Source: Paenibacillus guangzhouensis
GTDB taxonomy: Bacteria; Bacillota; Bacilli; Paenibacillales; Paenibacillaceae
Assembly (NCBI RefSeq): GCF_009363075.1
Contig: NZ_CP045293.1
Span: 2,294,001-2,358,000, forward strand
DNA: 64,000 nucleotides
Direction: 5' to 3'
In this document: piece after piece, positions 35,581-45,345 of the stretch
Position numbering within the stretch: the stretch's first letter is position 1
Layout: the number at the start of each line of letters is the position of its first letter
Translations under genes and position numbers: made by a program
The notes under the pieces: model-generated
What the model saw: the letters and a program-made list of their open reading frames with translations, nothing else
Databases searched by the model: none
Told to the model about the DNA's origin: nothing

Positions 35581-36708
35581 TCATTCGATTGTCCCTGTCC
35601 GGATCAGATTCACTTTGAATTGCGTCTCTACTTTCGCTTCAGGGTACATTTTCTCCCACTTTTTGCGTGTCAAATGTGCGTTCCGAACCGAACTTCGATA
35701 CACATTGCCGAATCCGATGGCGTCTGATTTCATGCGCTGCAGCTTTTGAATCAACTGATTCGTTTCTTTCGTCATTTCCTCGCCGATTTTTTTCTGAAGG
35801 AGCCGAATCGCTTTGTCGTTACTGAAGTTATAGTGATCCGTAATTTCCTGCAATTCGACATCCATGTGGACACGGACTTTGAATTGGATAGGTTTCATGG
35901 AGGTGAGATCGATACGCACTTTCCTGCCAATATTGGAGAATACGATATGAACGTTCCCTTCCTCTTCATTCAGCAAGTAAGGCCTCAATTCGCTACGTTT
36001 AACATTGATTTCTTTCAAATACTCCTTCTGCTTGCCGCGCAGCAGCTTGAGCAAGTAGCCTTCACTCGGATCGATCTCGCCTACTGCCTTATCATCCCGA
36101 AATAAGACGAGCCCAGAGATCTCGACATTTTCATCTTTCTTCTTCAGGAGTGGAAGGACGGCATCGCCTCCAATGCTGTACATCGCACTGCGATAATCCT
36201 GAACCGTACAAGAAGGAACCCAATCATCTTGAATATGCTGTTGGATCATCTCATATAGGAATGTGCCAATATCGGGAATTTGCGGATAGGTATACGACAA
36301 TAGCTCATTCGCCGATCCATCGCTCATAGCCAGATAAATACTGTCCCCAAGGAACGGATCACGGGTCAGATTCTCAACGACATCCGAGACGCCTTCCTTT
36401 GCGAGCTTTCTATCGAACATCACGACCCGAACTTGTCCGCTGACCGAGGAATGCGACAGCATGCTATTGATCCGAATTCGAGCTCCTTTGCCGCTGTTCG
36501 CGATCGTCGTGATCACTTCAGATTTCTTCGGGGATTCTGGCGTTGGATTGAGAATGACGGACGTCACGTTAAGCTTGTCATTCGGCAATCCGTCAAATCC
36601 AATAGCGACGCTTATGCCGAGTTTCTCAAGCACATTTGACTGTACGCATCCTGCGATCAGGGTAGAGCCTGCAAACATTAGCATAATCATTTTGCACTTC
36701 ATTCTCAT
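35581..36708 (-). CDS. Ger(x)C-type spore germination lipoprotein (operon 2)
   Basis: 375 residues. Lipobox LIAGC with C21, then VQSNVLEKLGISVAIGFDG. The C-terminal half has the Ger(x)C domain, ending MYPEAKVETQFKVNLIRTG. The start is ATG 36708, with AAGGGGAG 9 bases upstream and an ATGA overlap with the permease stop; the upstream extension to 36774 lies inside the permease gene and is not real. It differs from the operon 1 protein in lacking the WDKK start, so the two receptors are distinct paralogues. Confidence 0.9.
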   Translation of the reverse strand: MRMKCKMIMLMFAGSTLIAGCVQSNVLEKLGISVAIGFDGLPNDKLNVTSVILNPTPESPKKSEVITTIANSGKGARIRINSMLSHSSVSGQVRVVMFDRKLAKEGVSDVVENLTRDPFLGDSIYLAMSDGSANELLSYTYPQIPDIGTFLYEMIQQHIQDDWVPSCTVQDYRSAMYSIGGDAVLPLLKKKDENVEISGLVLFRDDKAVGEIDPSEGYLLKLLRGKQKEYLKEINVKRSELRPYLLNEEEGNVHIVFSNIGRKVRIDLTSMKPIQFKVRVHMDVELQEITDHYNFSNDKAIRLLQKKIGEEMTKETNQLIQKLQRMKSDAIGFGNVYRSSVRNAHLTRKKWEKMYPEAKVETQFKVNLIRTGTIE

Positions 36709-37820
36709 GATTTCTGGCTCCCCTTCTGATGCTTCCACCATTGACGAATGGAAGTCAAGATGAATAATAGGCACGGATAGTAATAGGAGACAATCACTGA
36801 ATATTTTCCGATATAATCATTCAACGTGTTTATCTGCCGACGATTCTGGAAGCAAATCGAGGCGACAAGGATGATGATGGCAATCGCATAAATCAATAGC
36901 TTCTGATTCCAATGGAACAACCTCGTCGTCCCCCGTACAAGAATCCAAGTTAGCAGCATCAATCCCGGTACAATGACGAACATCCAGAATGGAATGGCGA
37001 TAAATTCTATGCGTTCGAGAAACGGGTATTTAATGATTTTCAATAAGTTTATCGACCCCCAGATCGTCTTGGGCATTTGATTCTCGCTGAAATACACAAT
37101 GGAGATGACCATAATGAAAAGATACAGCAAATTCGTGAACAGGATGCTGCCTTGCGCATACCGAAGCGCCTTTTCCTTATCTTTAACATGCGAGTATACG
37201 AAAAAAATCACCTCAAACCCTGCGATCGTAAACCCCATCTTCATCGCACCCGCCACCAGATGCTGCACGGTCGTATCATAGATCGGCAGAATCCGCCGCC
37301 AATCTGCGTATTGCAGCGGATAATAGAACAATAACGTCGTCGCAGAAATCAGAATGAAGCTCATAAAACACAACTGCAGAGCTGCGCGTATTCCCCCAAG
37401 ACTGCCATATACCATCAGGATGACTAAGATTAAACTAAGTAACCAAGTTGGATAATCAGGAAAAATCCATGATTGTACGGCTTCAATATAGGTTCGAACG
37501 ATCGCCGTCATATTCGTGAGGAAATAGAGCATGATCACAACATTCAAGCCGTTGCCGAACCATTTGCCGAACAGATTACGGTGTATATCATAAAGATCCT
37601 GATCATCGTGTTTCTTCATCGTCGTGATCATCATCCACATCATGAGATGCGTGACGAGTCCGGCGAGAATGACCGAGAGCCATGCGTCATGCCCAGATTC
37701 ATTGTAAATGTACCGCTGAAAGCCGAAGACACCGACGCCAATTTGAACGCTTGGGATCAGAAACATCAGCATATACGCATTGAATTGGTATTTGGTTGAT
37801 GCTTGTTCGGGATTAGACAT
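36705..37820 (-). CDS. GerAB-type germination permease subunit (operon 2)
   Basis: 371 residues, about ten membrane helices: FNAYMLMFLIPSVQIGVGVFGFQR at the N-terminus, PTWLLSLILVILMVYG, and MKMGFTIAGFEVIFFVYS in parts. It is the putative germinant-sensing subunit. AAAGGAGG immediately precedes ATG 37820. 21 bp separate it from the A-subunit gene; it overlaps gerC by 4 bases. Confidence 0.9.
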   Translation of the reverse strand: MSNPEQASTKYQFNAYMLMFLIPSVQIGVGVFGFQRYIYNESGHDAWLSVILAGLVTHLMMWMMITTMKKHDDQDLYDIHRNLFGKWFGNGLNVVIMLYFLTNMTAIVRTYIEAVQSWIFPDYPTWLLSLILVILMVYGSLGGIRAALQLCFMSFILISATTLLFYYPLQYADWRRILPIYDTTVQHLVAGAMKMGFTIAGFEVIFFVYSHVKDKEKALRYAQGSILFTNLLYLFIMVISIVYFSENQMPKTIWGSINLLKIIKYPFLERIEFIAIPFWMFVIVPGLMLLTWILVRGTTRLFHWNQKLLIYAIAIIILVASICFQNRRQINTLNDYIGKYSVIVSYYYPCLLFILTSIRQWWKHQKGSQKS

Positions 37821-37841
37821 GGTGCCTCCTTTACGCAAAGG

Positions 37842-39290
37842 TTAGTCGTCGATATTGCCCGTCCACAACGAAGATAGACGGAATGATTTCAAGAATTTAC
37901 GGATGCTCTGTCCTGTCGCGGATAGACCCTTCGGCTCCGGCAATAGCAGGTCCTGACTTAACGTATTCGTTTGATGATTCGGATGAATGGGATAGAAATA
38001 AGGTTGCCCCAAACTAGTCTGACGAACTAAATGAATGGCCACGAGTACGGAGATCGATACGATTCCGATACTCCCCCATAAACCAGCAAAGATAACCATC
38101 GGATAGCGGACAAGTCTAAGCGTGCTGCTCATGAAATAATTCGGCGTTGCAAAAGAGCCGAGTGCGGCAAGCGCAACCAACATAATGAGAATATTGCTCG
38201 TAAAGCCTGCCTGAACCGCTGCTTGCCCGATGACAATACCGCCTACGATACCCATTGTCTGACCCACCTTCGTCGGCAACCTAGCGCCAGCTTCCCGCAG
38301 CAGTTCCATCGTAATCTCAAGAATAAGCGTCTCGAATAATGGTGGAAAAGGTACTTTTGATCTCGATTCAATAAGCGACACGAGCAAGGAGGATGGAATG
38401 ATCTCATAGTGAAACGTCAAAGCAGCCACATAAGCAGGGGTTAAATAGACAGAGATGAACAATGCGAGCATCCGCAGGCAGCGGAGAAACGTCCCAATCC
38501 CCCACCCCATGTAGCGGTCTTCCGTGGATAAGAAAAAATCCGTGAATTCGCTCGGACCGATAATCGCTAACTGACTTCCATCGACGAGAATGATGATCTT
38601 GCCTTCCAGCAGAGAATGGCAAGCCAGATCAACCCGCTCCGTTAATAGCATTTGCGGAAATATGCTGCTGTCGTTGTCTTGAATGATATGCAGCAATTCG
38701 GCACTGCCTGTGACGTCATTATCTTGTAGACGCTCGATCCGCTGCCGCACCACGTTGATGCAGTGTTGTTCCACGCGATCAGACATGAACATCAGCCGAA
38801 CCGATGTATGACGTTTGTTGCCGATCTTCAAATCCTCACTACTGAGTGTCGTGTCAGGGATGTTGGAACGCAGGAGCGCCGTACTCGTCTCCAGTGCTTC
38901 CGAGAAGGCGAGCATCGGCCCGAGGATCGTCGTCTCATTCTCCGGTGCGCTAATCTGCCGTTTGGGCAGGTTCGCCACGTTTGCCACGATGCCATACATG
39001 GGAGCAGCAATGTATGCCCATCCTTTCATGAGGAAAGGGACGGCAGCATCCATCGTATCTACTGACCGAACATCTCCAATCATCAACAAACGCATCACTT
39101 CTGCTTCATTTGTAAGCCATTTGGATTGCAGCAGCGGGCTTAAGACGAAATTGCTAAGGAGATCAATGTCTACCAGTTCGGGGATATAACACACGGCGGT
39201 ATGGTTCGAAACAGCACGCAAGATGAAGTTCGTATGATCATGTAATCGCGAAGTCAATTCAGCCCTTAACGTCTCAACGAAATCCGTCAT
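37842..39290 (-). CDS. GerAA-type germination receptor subunit A (operon 2)
   Basis: 482 residues. N-terminal soluble domain with TSVRLMFMSDRVEQHCINVVRQRI and SIFPQMLLTERVDLACHSLLEGKIIILVDGS (fragments), then the membrane domain with ELLREAGARLPTKVGQTMGIVGGIVIGQAAVQAG in parts. The start ATG 39290 has AAAGGGGTGG upstream. First gene of an A-B-C operon. Confidence 0.93.
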   Translation of the reverse strand: MTDFVETLRAELTSRLHDHTNFILRAVSNHTAVCYIPELVDIDLLSNFVLSPLLQSKWLTNEAEVMRLLMIGDVRSVDTMDAAVPFLMKGWAYIAAPMYGIVANVANLPKRQISAPENETTILGPMLAFSEALETSTALLRSNIPDTTLSSEDLKIGNKRHTSVRLMFMSDRVEQHCINVVRQRIERLQDNDVTGSAELLHIIQDNDSSIFPQMLLTERVDLACHSLLEGKIIILVDGSQLAIIGPSEFTDFFLSTEDRYMGWGIGTFLRCLRMLALFISVYLTPAYVAALTFHYEIIPSSLLVSLIESRSKVPFPPLFETLILEITMELLREAGARLPTKVGQTMGIVGGIVIGQAAVQAGFTSNILIMLVALAALGSFATPNYFMSSTLRLVRYPMVIFAGLWGSIGIVSISVLVAIHLVRQTSLGQPYFYPIHPNHQTNTLSQDLLLPEPKGLSATGQSIRKFLKSFRLSSLWTGNIDD

Positions 39291-39329
39291 CGGTTACCAC
39301 CCCTTTCCAGCCCAAATGGGAAAATCAGT

Positions 39330-39361
39330 TAAATTGTTCCCATCTCGATATGAAATCATGC
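39330..39361 (-). promoter_or_regulatory. candidate forespore (sigma-G-like) promoter of germination operon 2
   Basis: On the minus strand GCATGA (39361-39356), 19-base spacer, CAATTTA (39336-39330). The -35 matches the known sigma-G pattern GYATRA; the -10 matches partly. It shares ATGATTTCA and GATGG with the element before operon 1. Confidence 0.45.
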
Positions 39362-39383
39362 AAGTCGTAGTTAGGGCAGCTAA

Positions 39384-39412
39384 TTTACAATACGTTTAAC
39401 ATATGTTACTAT
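39384..39412 (+). promoter_or_regulatory. sigma-A promoter of padR-DUF4180 operon
   Basis: TTTACA (39384-39389), 17-base spacer, TACTAT (39407-39412), 35 bp before the padR start. The -10 lies inside the operator at 39403-39418. Confidence 0.7.
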
Positions 39413-39418
39413 TAACAT
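39403..39418. promoter_or_regulatory. PadR-type operator
   Basis: ATGTTA-CTAT-TAACAT, a perfect 16-bp palindrome containing ATGT-N8-ACAT, the element known for PadR-family regulators. It covers the -10 hexamer, so binding should repress the operon. Confidence 0.65.
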
Positions 39419-39446
39419 AAATAATCAATCACATGGAGATGGAACG

Positions 39447-39992
39447 ATGTCAATCAAGCATGCCATATTGGGAATTCTGAGCTGGAAGCCTTCAACGGGA
39501 TATGAGTTAAAGAAAATCTTCGAAGACTCTACAACGATGTATTGGTCCGGCAACAACAATCAAATTTACAAATCGCTGGTTCAACTCTTGAATGAAGGTC
39601 TCGTAACGAATGAAGTCCAGCATCAAGAGAGCTCGCCGTCGAAGAAAATCTACAGCATTACGGAGGAAGGCCTTACGAGTCTGAGAGAATGGGTGCTTAC
39701 GGAGCCCGAAGCGCCAGAGATCAAGAATAATTTCTTAATTCAACTCGCATGGGCCGATTTGTTAAGCGATGAAGAGCTGAACGAGCTATTCAGCGAATAT
39801 GAGAATAAAATCAATCTCCAAATCGCTTACCAAAAGGAAAAAATGAGACGTGGCGAACATACACCCAATCGAAATCCACGCGAAGTCATGTTATGGAACA
39901 AAATATCCGAAAACCTGCTCTCTTCCTACTACAATGAATTGAATTGGGTGCAGGACATTCGGAAAGAGCTAGCAACAATACCAAGACAATAA
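39447..39992 (+). CDS. PadR-family transcriptional regulator
   Basis: 181 residues. Winged helix at about 5-85 (HAILGILSWKPSTGYELKKIFED, IYKSLVQLLNEGLV, KIYSITEEGLTSLREWV in parts), followed by the C-terminal dimerising helical domain of the Vir_act_alpha_C type (PadR subfamily with a four-helix tail). Likely autorepressor through 39403-39418 and released by a phenolic or other small molecule. Cotranscribed with the DUF4180 gene 13 bp downstream. Confidence 0.9.
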   Translation: MSIKHAILGILSWKPSTGYELKKIFEDSTTMYWSGNNNQIYKSLVQLLNEGLVTNEVQHQESSPSKKIYSITEEGLTSLREWVLTEPEAPEIKNNFLIQLAWADLLSDEELNELFSEYENKINLQIAYQKEKMRRGEHTPNRNPREVMLWNKISENLLSSYYNELNWVQDIRKELATIPRQ

Positions 39993-40005
39993 GGTGGGAT
40001 TTATC

Positions 40006-40368
40006 ATGCAATACACCATAATTGAACATGCGAACAAAAAAATGGTGGAAGTTATCTCTTCCGATCCGCCGCTTCGAACTGAACAAGATGCGGTTGATGT
40101 GATTGCGGTAAACTTTGAACACGACACAACCCTTCTGCTGCTGCACTACCATGCGCTCGATGCAGATTTTTTCCAGCTTCGGACGAGGGTGGCCGGGGCG
40201 ATGATTCAGAAGTGGATCAATTATCATGTGAAAACAGCGGCGATCATCCCTCAAGATCTTGTGAACCAAGGCAGGTTCCAAGAGATGGTCCTCGAGATGA
40301 ACAAAAGAAGCAGCCAATTTCGCGTATTCGACTCCAGAGAAGATGCTGCGAATTGGTTGGCCAGCTAG
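40006..40368 (+). CDS. DUF4180 domain protein
   Basis: 120 residues beginning MQYTIIEHANKKMVEV, with QDAVDVIAVNFEHDTTLLLLHYHALDADFFQLRTRVAGAMIQKWINY (in parts) in the middle, the pattern I know from DUF4180 proteins. The start is ATG 40006 with AAGGTGGG upstream; the GTG at 39994 belongs to that ribosome-binding region. DUF4180 genes are often next to regulators of the MarR or PadR type; their function is unknown. Confidence 0.85.
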   Translation: MQYTIIEHANKKMVEVISSDPPLRTEQDAVDVIAVNFEHDTTLLLLHYHALDADFFQLRTRVAGAMIQKWINYHVKTAAIIPQDLVNQGRFQEMVLEMNKRSSQFRVFDSREDAANWLAS

Positions 40369-40384
40369 AAATCAATGGATCACC

Positions 40385-40421
40385 AAATAACCCGCAAAGC
40401 CAGGGGCTTCACGGGTTATTT
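40385..40421 (+). terminator. terminator of padR-DUF4180
   Basis: AAATAACCCG (40385-40394) and CGGGTTATTT (40412-40421), with an inner AAGCC/GGCTT stem. Followed by GGGTT, so the U-tract is part of the stem. It lies 17 bp after the stop. Confidence 0.65.
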
Positions 40422-40577
40422 GGGTTGGCGAATGCTATAGTATATGCATCGATTCCAAACGGATCAATGACTATACGCAGTAGAGAGTTCGATACACGAA
40501 TGGTGCCACCCCCGTACTCTTCGAAAATACGTGATTTTAATTAAGATCCGTTTGTACGTTGTTACGAATAAAACATC

Positions 40578-40615
40578 AAAAGGGCGCCCATACCACGCAA
40601 GGTATAGGCGCCTTT
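40578..40615 (-). terminator. terminator of the 1551-residue glycosidase gene
   Basis: GGGCGCC-ATACC pairs with GGTAT-GGCGCC (about 40582-40595 with 40601-40612). On the minus strand it is followed by CUUUUGAUGUUUU. It lies 21-58 bp after the stop at 40636. Confidence 0.75.
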
Positions 40616-40635
40616 CGTGTCTGAATGGATACAGA

Positions 40636-43600
40636 TTATTTGACCTTTACAGTGATCGCTCTGCTCGATGTCACGCCGGCTTCGTTCACAAGCTCGCATC
40701 GATATTCATATGTGCCCGCCGGTTTATCACGGATCTCTGTTACGGCCAATTGCGCTTGCGGCGTCTTAACTGTGAGCCTCTGGGTATCGATGAGCACGCC
40801 ATTCTCATACAGCCGATACGTCGATCCATTCGTTCCCCACCACATGTTCATGCTCACGTTGAAGGTTCCATCTCCATCCCAGTTATCATGCGAGAGCACG
40901 GGGTAGCCCGGCTCGGCGTCGGTCACCCGTACAGTGAGTACGTTGCTTCGCGTGGTACCGAATGCATTTGTCAGTTCAGCGATATAGCGGTACGTGCCGT
41001 TTGCTTTGTATGTTACGGACGTGACAGTGGATTGGGCTTGAGGTGACGAATCTTTAAGTATTTGCGTATCGATGAGTTCATCATTCTCATACAATTTGTA
41101 AGTTGTACCGTTGTTTCCCCACCACAAGTTCATCTTTATTTCATAAGATCCATCCATTAATCCTGTATTATGGCCGTTATCACTTAATAGTACGGGCTTG
41201 CCTGGGACTCCGGTAGCGTTCGCCACGATGTTGCTCACCACCGCTGTCGCCGTACCCGTGTTCCCTGCTACATCGACGAATTTGAACGTGAAGCTTCCGT
41301 TCTCTACGAACGTGTAGCTGTCTGCTCCTCCGTTGTTCGTTATCGTAACCGGCTCGCTTGGCGTGATCGTGGCGATAACCGCCTGATTCGTAGGGTCCGA
41401 CGTGCTATATGCTATCGTTGCCGTTGGCGCGGTCCTGTCTATGCGGAAGGTAATCGTCTGATCTGCCTCCACATTTCCTGCTCGGTCCGTCGATCGATAC
41501 GTGATGGTATGTGTACCATCTTGTTCAAAGGTCAGAGGTATCGTGTACGGCAACCATATCTTCCCGTCGTCTAGGTTATATACCGTGGAAGCTACACCGG
41601 ATTTATCATCGGTTGCGCTCAGTGTCGCCTGAACGCTACTCACATACCAACTGTTCCGTTCCGTCCCTTCGAGCGAAACGACCGTCGTCGGAGGGGTTAC
41701 GTCAGTAACAATCCATTGCATGGAGCGAAACTTGGAAGATAGCTTCCCGTCTCCAATTCCTCCTCCCCATTCAATGAACCCTTTCCTACCGCTGCCGTCA
41801 TTGTCATTGACCAGCAATGAGAAGCTGATGTTTCCATTCTTCTCCGGCTTAATCGGAGCGACTTCAGACCAAGGGAGGGATAATTCGTAAACGGTAACGT
41901 TCTGCTCTTGGTCTCTCTTAATGACTAGCTGACCATTCGTAATCGTCCCTTTCTTCACGCCCGGAGGTGCAATCCAGCTATAGATTTGTGGACCGTCTGG
42001 CGTTTGAGAAATTCCGAACTCGTACCAATACGGTTCTTCGCCCGGTAGGCCATTCGCAATGGCAAACTGAATGCTGTCGTTGTTCCAAATATCTGCCCCC
42101 GTAAGCGTCGATGAATGTACATTGTCCTTAACCTTCGCAGATAGATAGAGATGGTTCGCATCGTAGCTGAGCCAGACATTTCCGCTTAAATCTGCTGCCC
42201 CTTGATAGCCGGTCATTTTGACCGTACCCTTCGACAGATCGATCGGCGCTGCGCTGCCTGCCGTGTCCGGATCCAACACCCCATCAACCGTAACAGCCCT
42301 AAGGGGCACTGGATTGAATTCAGCAGTCCCTAAGTAGGTAAACGGATCGAAGCCATCGACATGAACTGTCACATTGATCGTGCTGCTAACGCCAAGGTTC
42401 ATGGCAGCAAGGGGAAAAATCACGGAGGTAGATGCGTCGGCTGGAACCGAAGCATTCAGAACCTCCGATCCGGATTGGGTTCCGAACCGCCATTCTACTT
42501 TTTTAATCTGTATGGGTTTGGATTTGGATTCGTTCTTAATTGTAATCATGAGTGCTTTGCTGCTATCTGATTCATTAAGGATAGGTCGAACCTGAACGTT
42601 ATACGATGGAAGTGTCGATGCCGAACTTCTCAACAGGCCGACTCTCTCGCTCCCATTCATCAATACGCCTGTAATAAGGCGAGTACCTGGTTCGTTACCA
42701 CTCTGCACGCTGATCGTTTCCGTCGTTTTCTGACCGCTAGGCGTAGTCACCGAATAGTTCTGACCTTCTACAATGAGGTTGAAATCAAAGTCATCGGACA
42801 TCTTGTTAACCGTCTCCAAGGCGAGTGACATCGAATCACCCGCGTGTGACGATTCACCTGTTAACGTAAATGTGGAATCCTTCTCAATGGCTGTAACTTC
42901 TCCGGTCACGTAATACGGTTCATTGCTTAATGTCACAAATACGTTACCGTTATACGGCGTGTATGTGTGCGTATTCCCCATCATATCTGTGATCTGAATC
43001 GGGCTTATCGTACGTATGACGACAGGAATCGATCCGCCTGTGGACCATACGGCCCGAACATCTTCACCGTTCTTGTCAAACCTGTAGCTTCGGATATCAC
43101 TCTCCGTGGCATCCCGTGCAACGAACTGTGCGTTGTTCAACATCTTTGTCATAGTCGCAAAAGTCGTATAGGCGGGCTTCGGTGTTAGACTCCCTAACGG
43201 ATCGTTCGGATTCCGCAAAAGGCCGAAATTATCTTCATTAATATTTTGTATCCCGTCATTGATCAGGTCATACCATACGACCTTCTCCACGCCGTTCGCG
43301 ATTGCAACGACATAGGCGCGAAGCAAATAATTGGCTTGGGTCTTCTCATCCACGCCGCGGGCATCGAGCTCGGTTGGCCATCCGGTCTCATTAATCCAGA
43401 TCGGCTTCAGATTCCCGTTATTGTACTTCCGAATCAAACTCTTCAAATCCGCAATCTGGATTTCATACCCTTCCGGCGCACCGGGATATAGATAGGGATG
43501 AATCGAGAACCCATCCATATATGACATGCCACCTAGCTTAAGCACATCTTCAACCCACTTGAGATTACCCACTGTCGATGTGCCAAGAACAGGCAATTCA

Positions 43601-45291
43601 GGGTACGCAGGTTTGATCGTCTCATACGTTTTCTTCAAAAGCGGAACATAGTATTCTGGTTTGGAATCGGCCGGCCCATTGCCGCGATCTCCAAAGCTGC
43701 CGTAAAATTCGTTGTATACTTCAACGGCATCCATCTGACTTTGGTAATGATCGACATATGCCTTCATGTAATTGGCGAATCCTGTCCGCCCGGCATCTGT
43801 ATATGGGGTACTGTTATTGTCGTAATTGGGGTTCGTGTATCCGGATACGTATAGGAAATCAAAATCGTCTGCATCAAGCATATTCATGTAATAGTCCGGC
43901 TGAGATGTAAACGTGTAGATCCCCTGCTGTCGCTCGATGCCAGTCCACTCATAGCCGCCCCGCACCATGCGGATACCGGCATCCTTCATCAACTTCACGA
44001 TATCAGGAGTCATGGACTGCGGAAAACGATGCAAATGCGTCGATACCCCGAACGGTGCATGCTCATTTCCTGATGCATCGCGAGGGGTGAGCACAGTGAA
44101 CGGTGTCTTGATGAAAACGGGATCGCTACCCACCAGATCGGATCTGACATACAGCGTGAAATATCCATAAGTGGAATGCGGAACAGTCCATATCGCTTCA
44201 TTCTGAACCGTCGGTGCCACGCCTTCCGTTACGAAAGATCCTTGATAATCGTAAACAGCCCATGTTACGGATGATCTTGCCGTCTGGACTTTGAACTGAA
44301 TCGACTCACCGTTCGTATAGACATTCCCTGGACGGGTCTGTATCAGCTTCGTCGTTGGTGTCGTTGCTGTAACATACGGACCATCATTGCTCCATTGATT
44401 TTGAACGTTACCAGCCTCAACTTTGAACGTATATAGCTGACCAACCTGTAATCCCGTTACTGTATAAGAAGTCGTTGATCCATTCACCGATCCAATCAAG
44501 CTGCCATTGCGATAAACTTTATATCCTGTTACACCAGCTGAGTCGGTCGCGGCAGCCCAATCAAGTTGAAGACCATTCTCTGTCATGTTCGAGACGCTCA
44601 CACCCACGCCGCCTTGCCAACTCGGCGCATTTGCATTCGCCCTGTTGGGAGAAATCTCTAGGTAGGGTTGGTTGACGATGTTCTCCTTGCTGTTGATGGA
44701 GACCGCATGGCCTTGCGCCGCCTGCTGAATCAAGGCTAGGCTTGCTATACCGTCCGCAGCCCTTTGCTGTTTGACGAAGGCTGTTACGTCCCATTCCTGC
44801 CAACTTGCCGTCTTGCCAACATTGGCAGATGCCAAGTAATGGTCGATGTTAGGTTTATTGTTCCAAGTCACCGTCTGCTCTTCCCAAGTATCGTCCTCCA
44901 TGCCGTACGCTTGAACGCTGATCGTCGAATTCTCCGAATCGACGGCGTATAGCTTTAATTTGGCTGTGCCAATTTCCCCGGCAATGGAGCTAAGATCGAA
45001 TTTCAAATAGGCTTGCCGATTTAAATTATTGTCTGCGTTAAAATTTTTGACAAGAAGCTGCGTTGAGGAACCAAAGTTCTTACTCGCATTCCCGCCAGCG
45101 TTGACGTATGTATCTTCGATCGGACTCAATTGGACTGCCGATAGAGCGGTAGCAGTATCGGCAATAGATGCCGCTGCGAACATCGGCGTATGCCATGGCA
45201 GAACAAGACTATGTAGTAGTGCTAACGACAAAGATAATCCCAAGATACGAATAGACGTTTTCACTGACCTATTATTGATCACCCTTCTCAC
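40636..45291 (-). CDS. secreted multidomain clan GH-A glycoside hydrolase (paralogue 1)
   Basis: 1551 residues. Signal peptide about 1-45. Domains: a DNRLRE/CBM96-type beta-sandwich (about 52-213; IEDTYVNAGG, TWEEQTVTWNNKP); fibronectin III (about 222-312); a beta domain (315-400); a TIM-barrel catalytic domain (about 410-740) with acid/base E528 in EVYNEFYG and nucleophile E635 in IWINETGWPT, the clan GH-A arrangement (GH39/GH5-like); a beta-rich region; a CBM9-type domain (about 1035-1215; WNNDSIQFAIANG, FSLLVNDNDGSGRKGFIEWG); an Ig/OmpL47-like domain; and two C-terminal chitinase-A-type Ig repeats (NMWWGTNGSTYRLYENG). Substrate unknown, probably a plant or microbial polysaccharide. GTG 45291 is the frame start; GTG 45282 has a better GAGGTGA site. 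A cre-like site and TATAAT lie upstream. Confidence 0.85.
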   Translation of the reverse strand: MRRVINNRSVKTSIRILGLSLSLALLHSLVLPWHTPMFAAASIADTATALSAVQLSPIEDTYVNAGGNASKNFGSSTQLLVKNFNADNNLNRQAYLKFDLSSIAGEIGTAKLKLYAVDSENSTISVQAYGMEDDTWEEQTVTWNNKPNIDHYLASANVGKTASWQEWDVTAFVKQQRAADGIASLALIQQAAQGHAVSINSKENIVNQPYLEISPNRANANAPSWQGGVGVSVSNMTENGLQLDWAAATDSAGVTGYKVYRNGSLIGSVNGSTTSYTVTGLQVGQLYTFKVEAGNVQNQWSNDGPYVTATTPTTKLIQTRPGNVYTNGESIQFKVQTARSSVTWAVYDYQGSFVTEGVAPTVQNEAIWTVPHSTYGYFTLYVRSDLVGSDPVFIKTPFTVLTPRDASGNEHAPFGVSTHLHRFPQSMTPDIVKLMKDAGIRMVRGGYEWTGIERQQGIYTFTSQPDYYMNMLDADDFDFLYVSGYTNPNYDNNSTPYTDAGRTGFANYMKAYVDHYQSQMDAVEVYNEFYGSFGDRGNGPADSKPEYYVPLLKKTYETIKPAYPELPVLGTSTVGNLKWVEDVLKLGGMSYMDGFSIHPYLYPGAPEGYEIQIADLKSLIRKYNNGNLKPIWINETGWPTELDARGVDEKTQANYLLRAYVVAIANGVEKVVWYDLINDGIQNINEDNFGLLRNPNDPLGSLTPKPAYTTFATMTKMLNNAQFVARDATESDIRSYRFDKNGEDVRAVWSTGGSIPVVIRTISPIQITDMMGNTHTYTPYNGNVFVTLSNEPYYVTGEVTAIEKDSTFTLTGESSHAGDSMSLALETVNKMSDDFDFNLIVEGQNYSVTTPSGQKTTETISVQSGNEPGTRLITGVLMNGSERVGLLRSSASTLPSYNVQVRPILNESDSSKALMITIKNESKSKPIQIKKVEWRFGTQSGSEVLNASVPADASTSVIFPLAAMNLGVSSTINVTVHVDGFDPFTYLGTAEFNPVPLRAVTVDGVLDPDTAGSAAPIDLSKGTVKMTGYQGAADLSGNVWLSYDANHLYLSAKVKDNVHSSTLTGADIWNNDSIQFAIANGLPGEEPYWYEFGISQTPDGPQIYSWIAPPGVKKGTITNGQLVIKRDQEQNVTVYELSLPWSEVAPIKPEKNGNISFSLLVNDNDGSGRKGFIEWGGGIGDGKLSSKFRSMQWIVTDVTPPTTVVSLEGTERNSWYVSSVQATLSATDDKSGVASTVYNLDDGKIWLPYTIPLTFEQDGTHTITYRSTDRAGNVEADQTITFRIDRTAPTATIAYSTSDPTNQAVIATITPSEPVTITNNGGADSYTFVENGSFTFKFVDVAGNTGTATAVVSNIVANATGVPGKPVLLSDNGHNTGLMDGSYEIKMNLWWGNNGTTYKLYENDELIDTQILKDSSPQAQSTVTSVTYKANGTYRYIAELTNAFGTTRSNVLTVRVTDAEPGYPVLSHDNWDGDGTFNVSMNMWWGTNGSTYRLYENGVLIDTQRLTVKTPQAQLAVTEIRDKPAGTYEYRCELVNEAGVTSSRAITVKVK

Positions 45292-45345
45292 CTCAATCGT
45301 GTATTGTTCATCAACTTGTTTTCACGTTCACAAACTTCGTTGTCA

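Noticed and set aside
40531-41046. 171-codon plus-strand frame at the end of glycosidase gene 1
   Set aside because: Antisense to conserved Ig repeats and crosses the terminator at 40578-40615.
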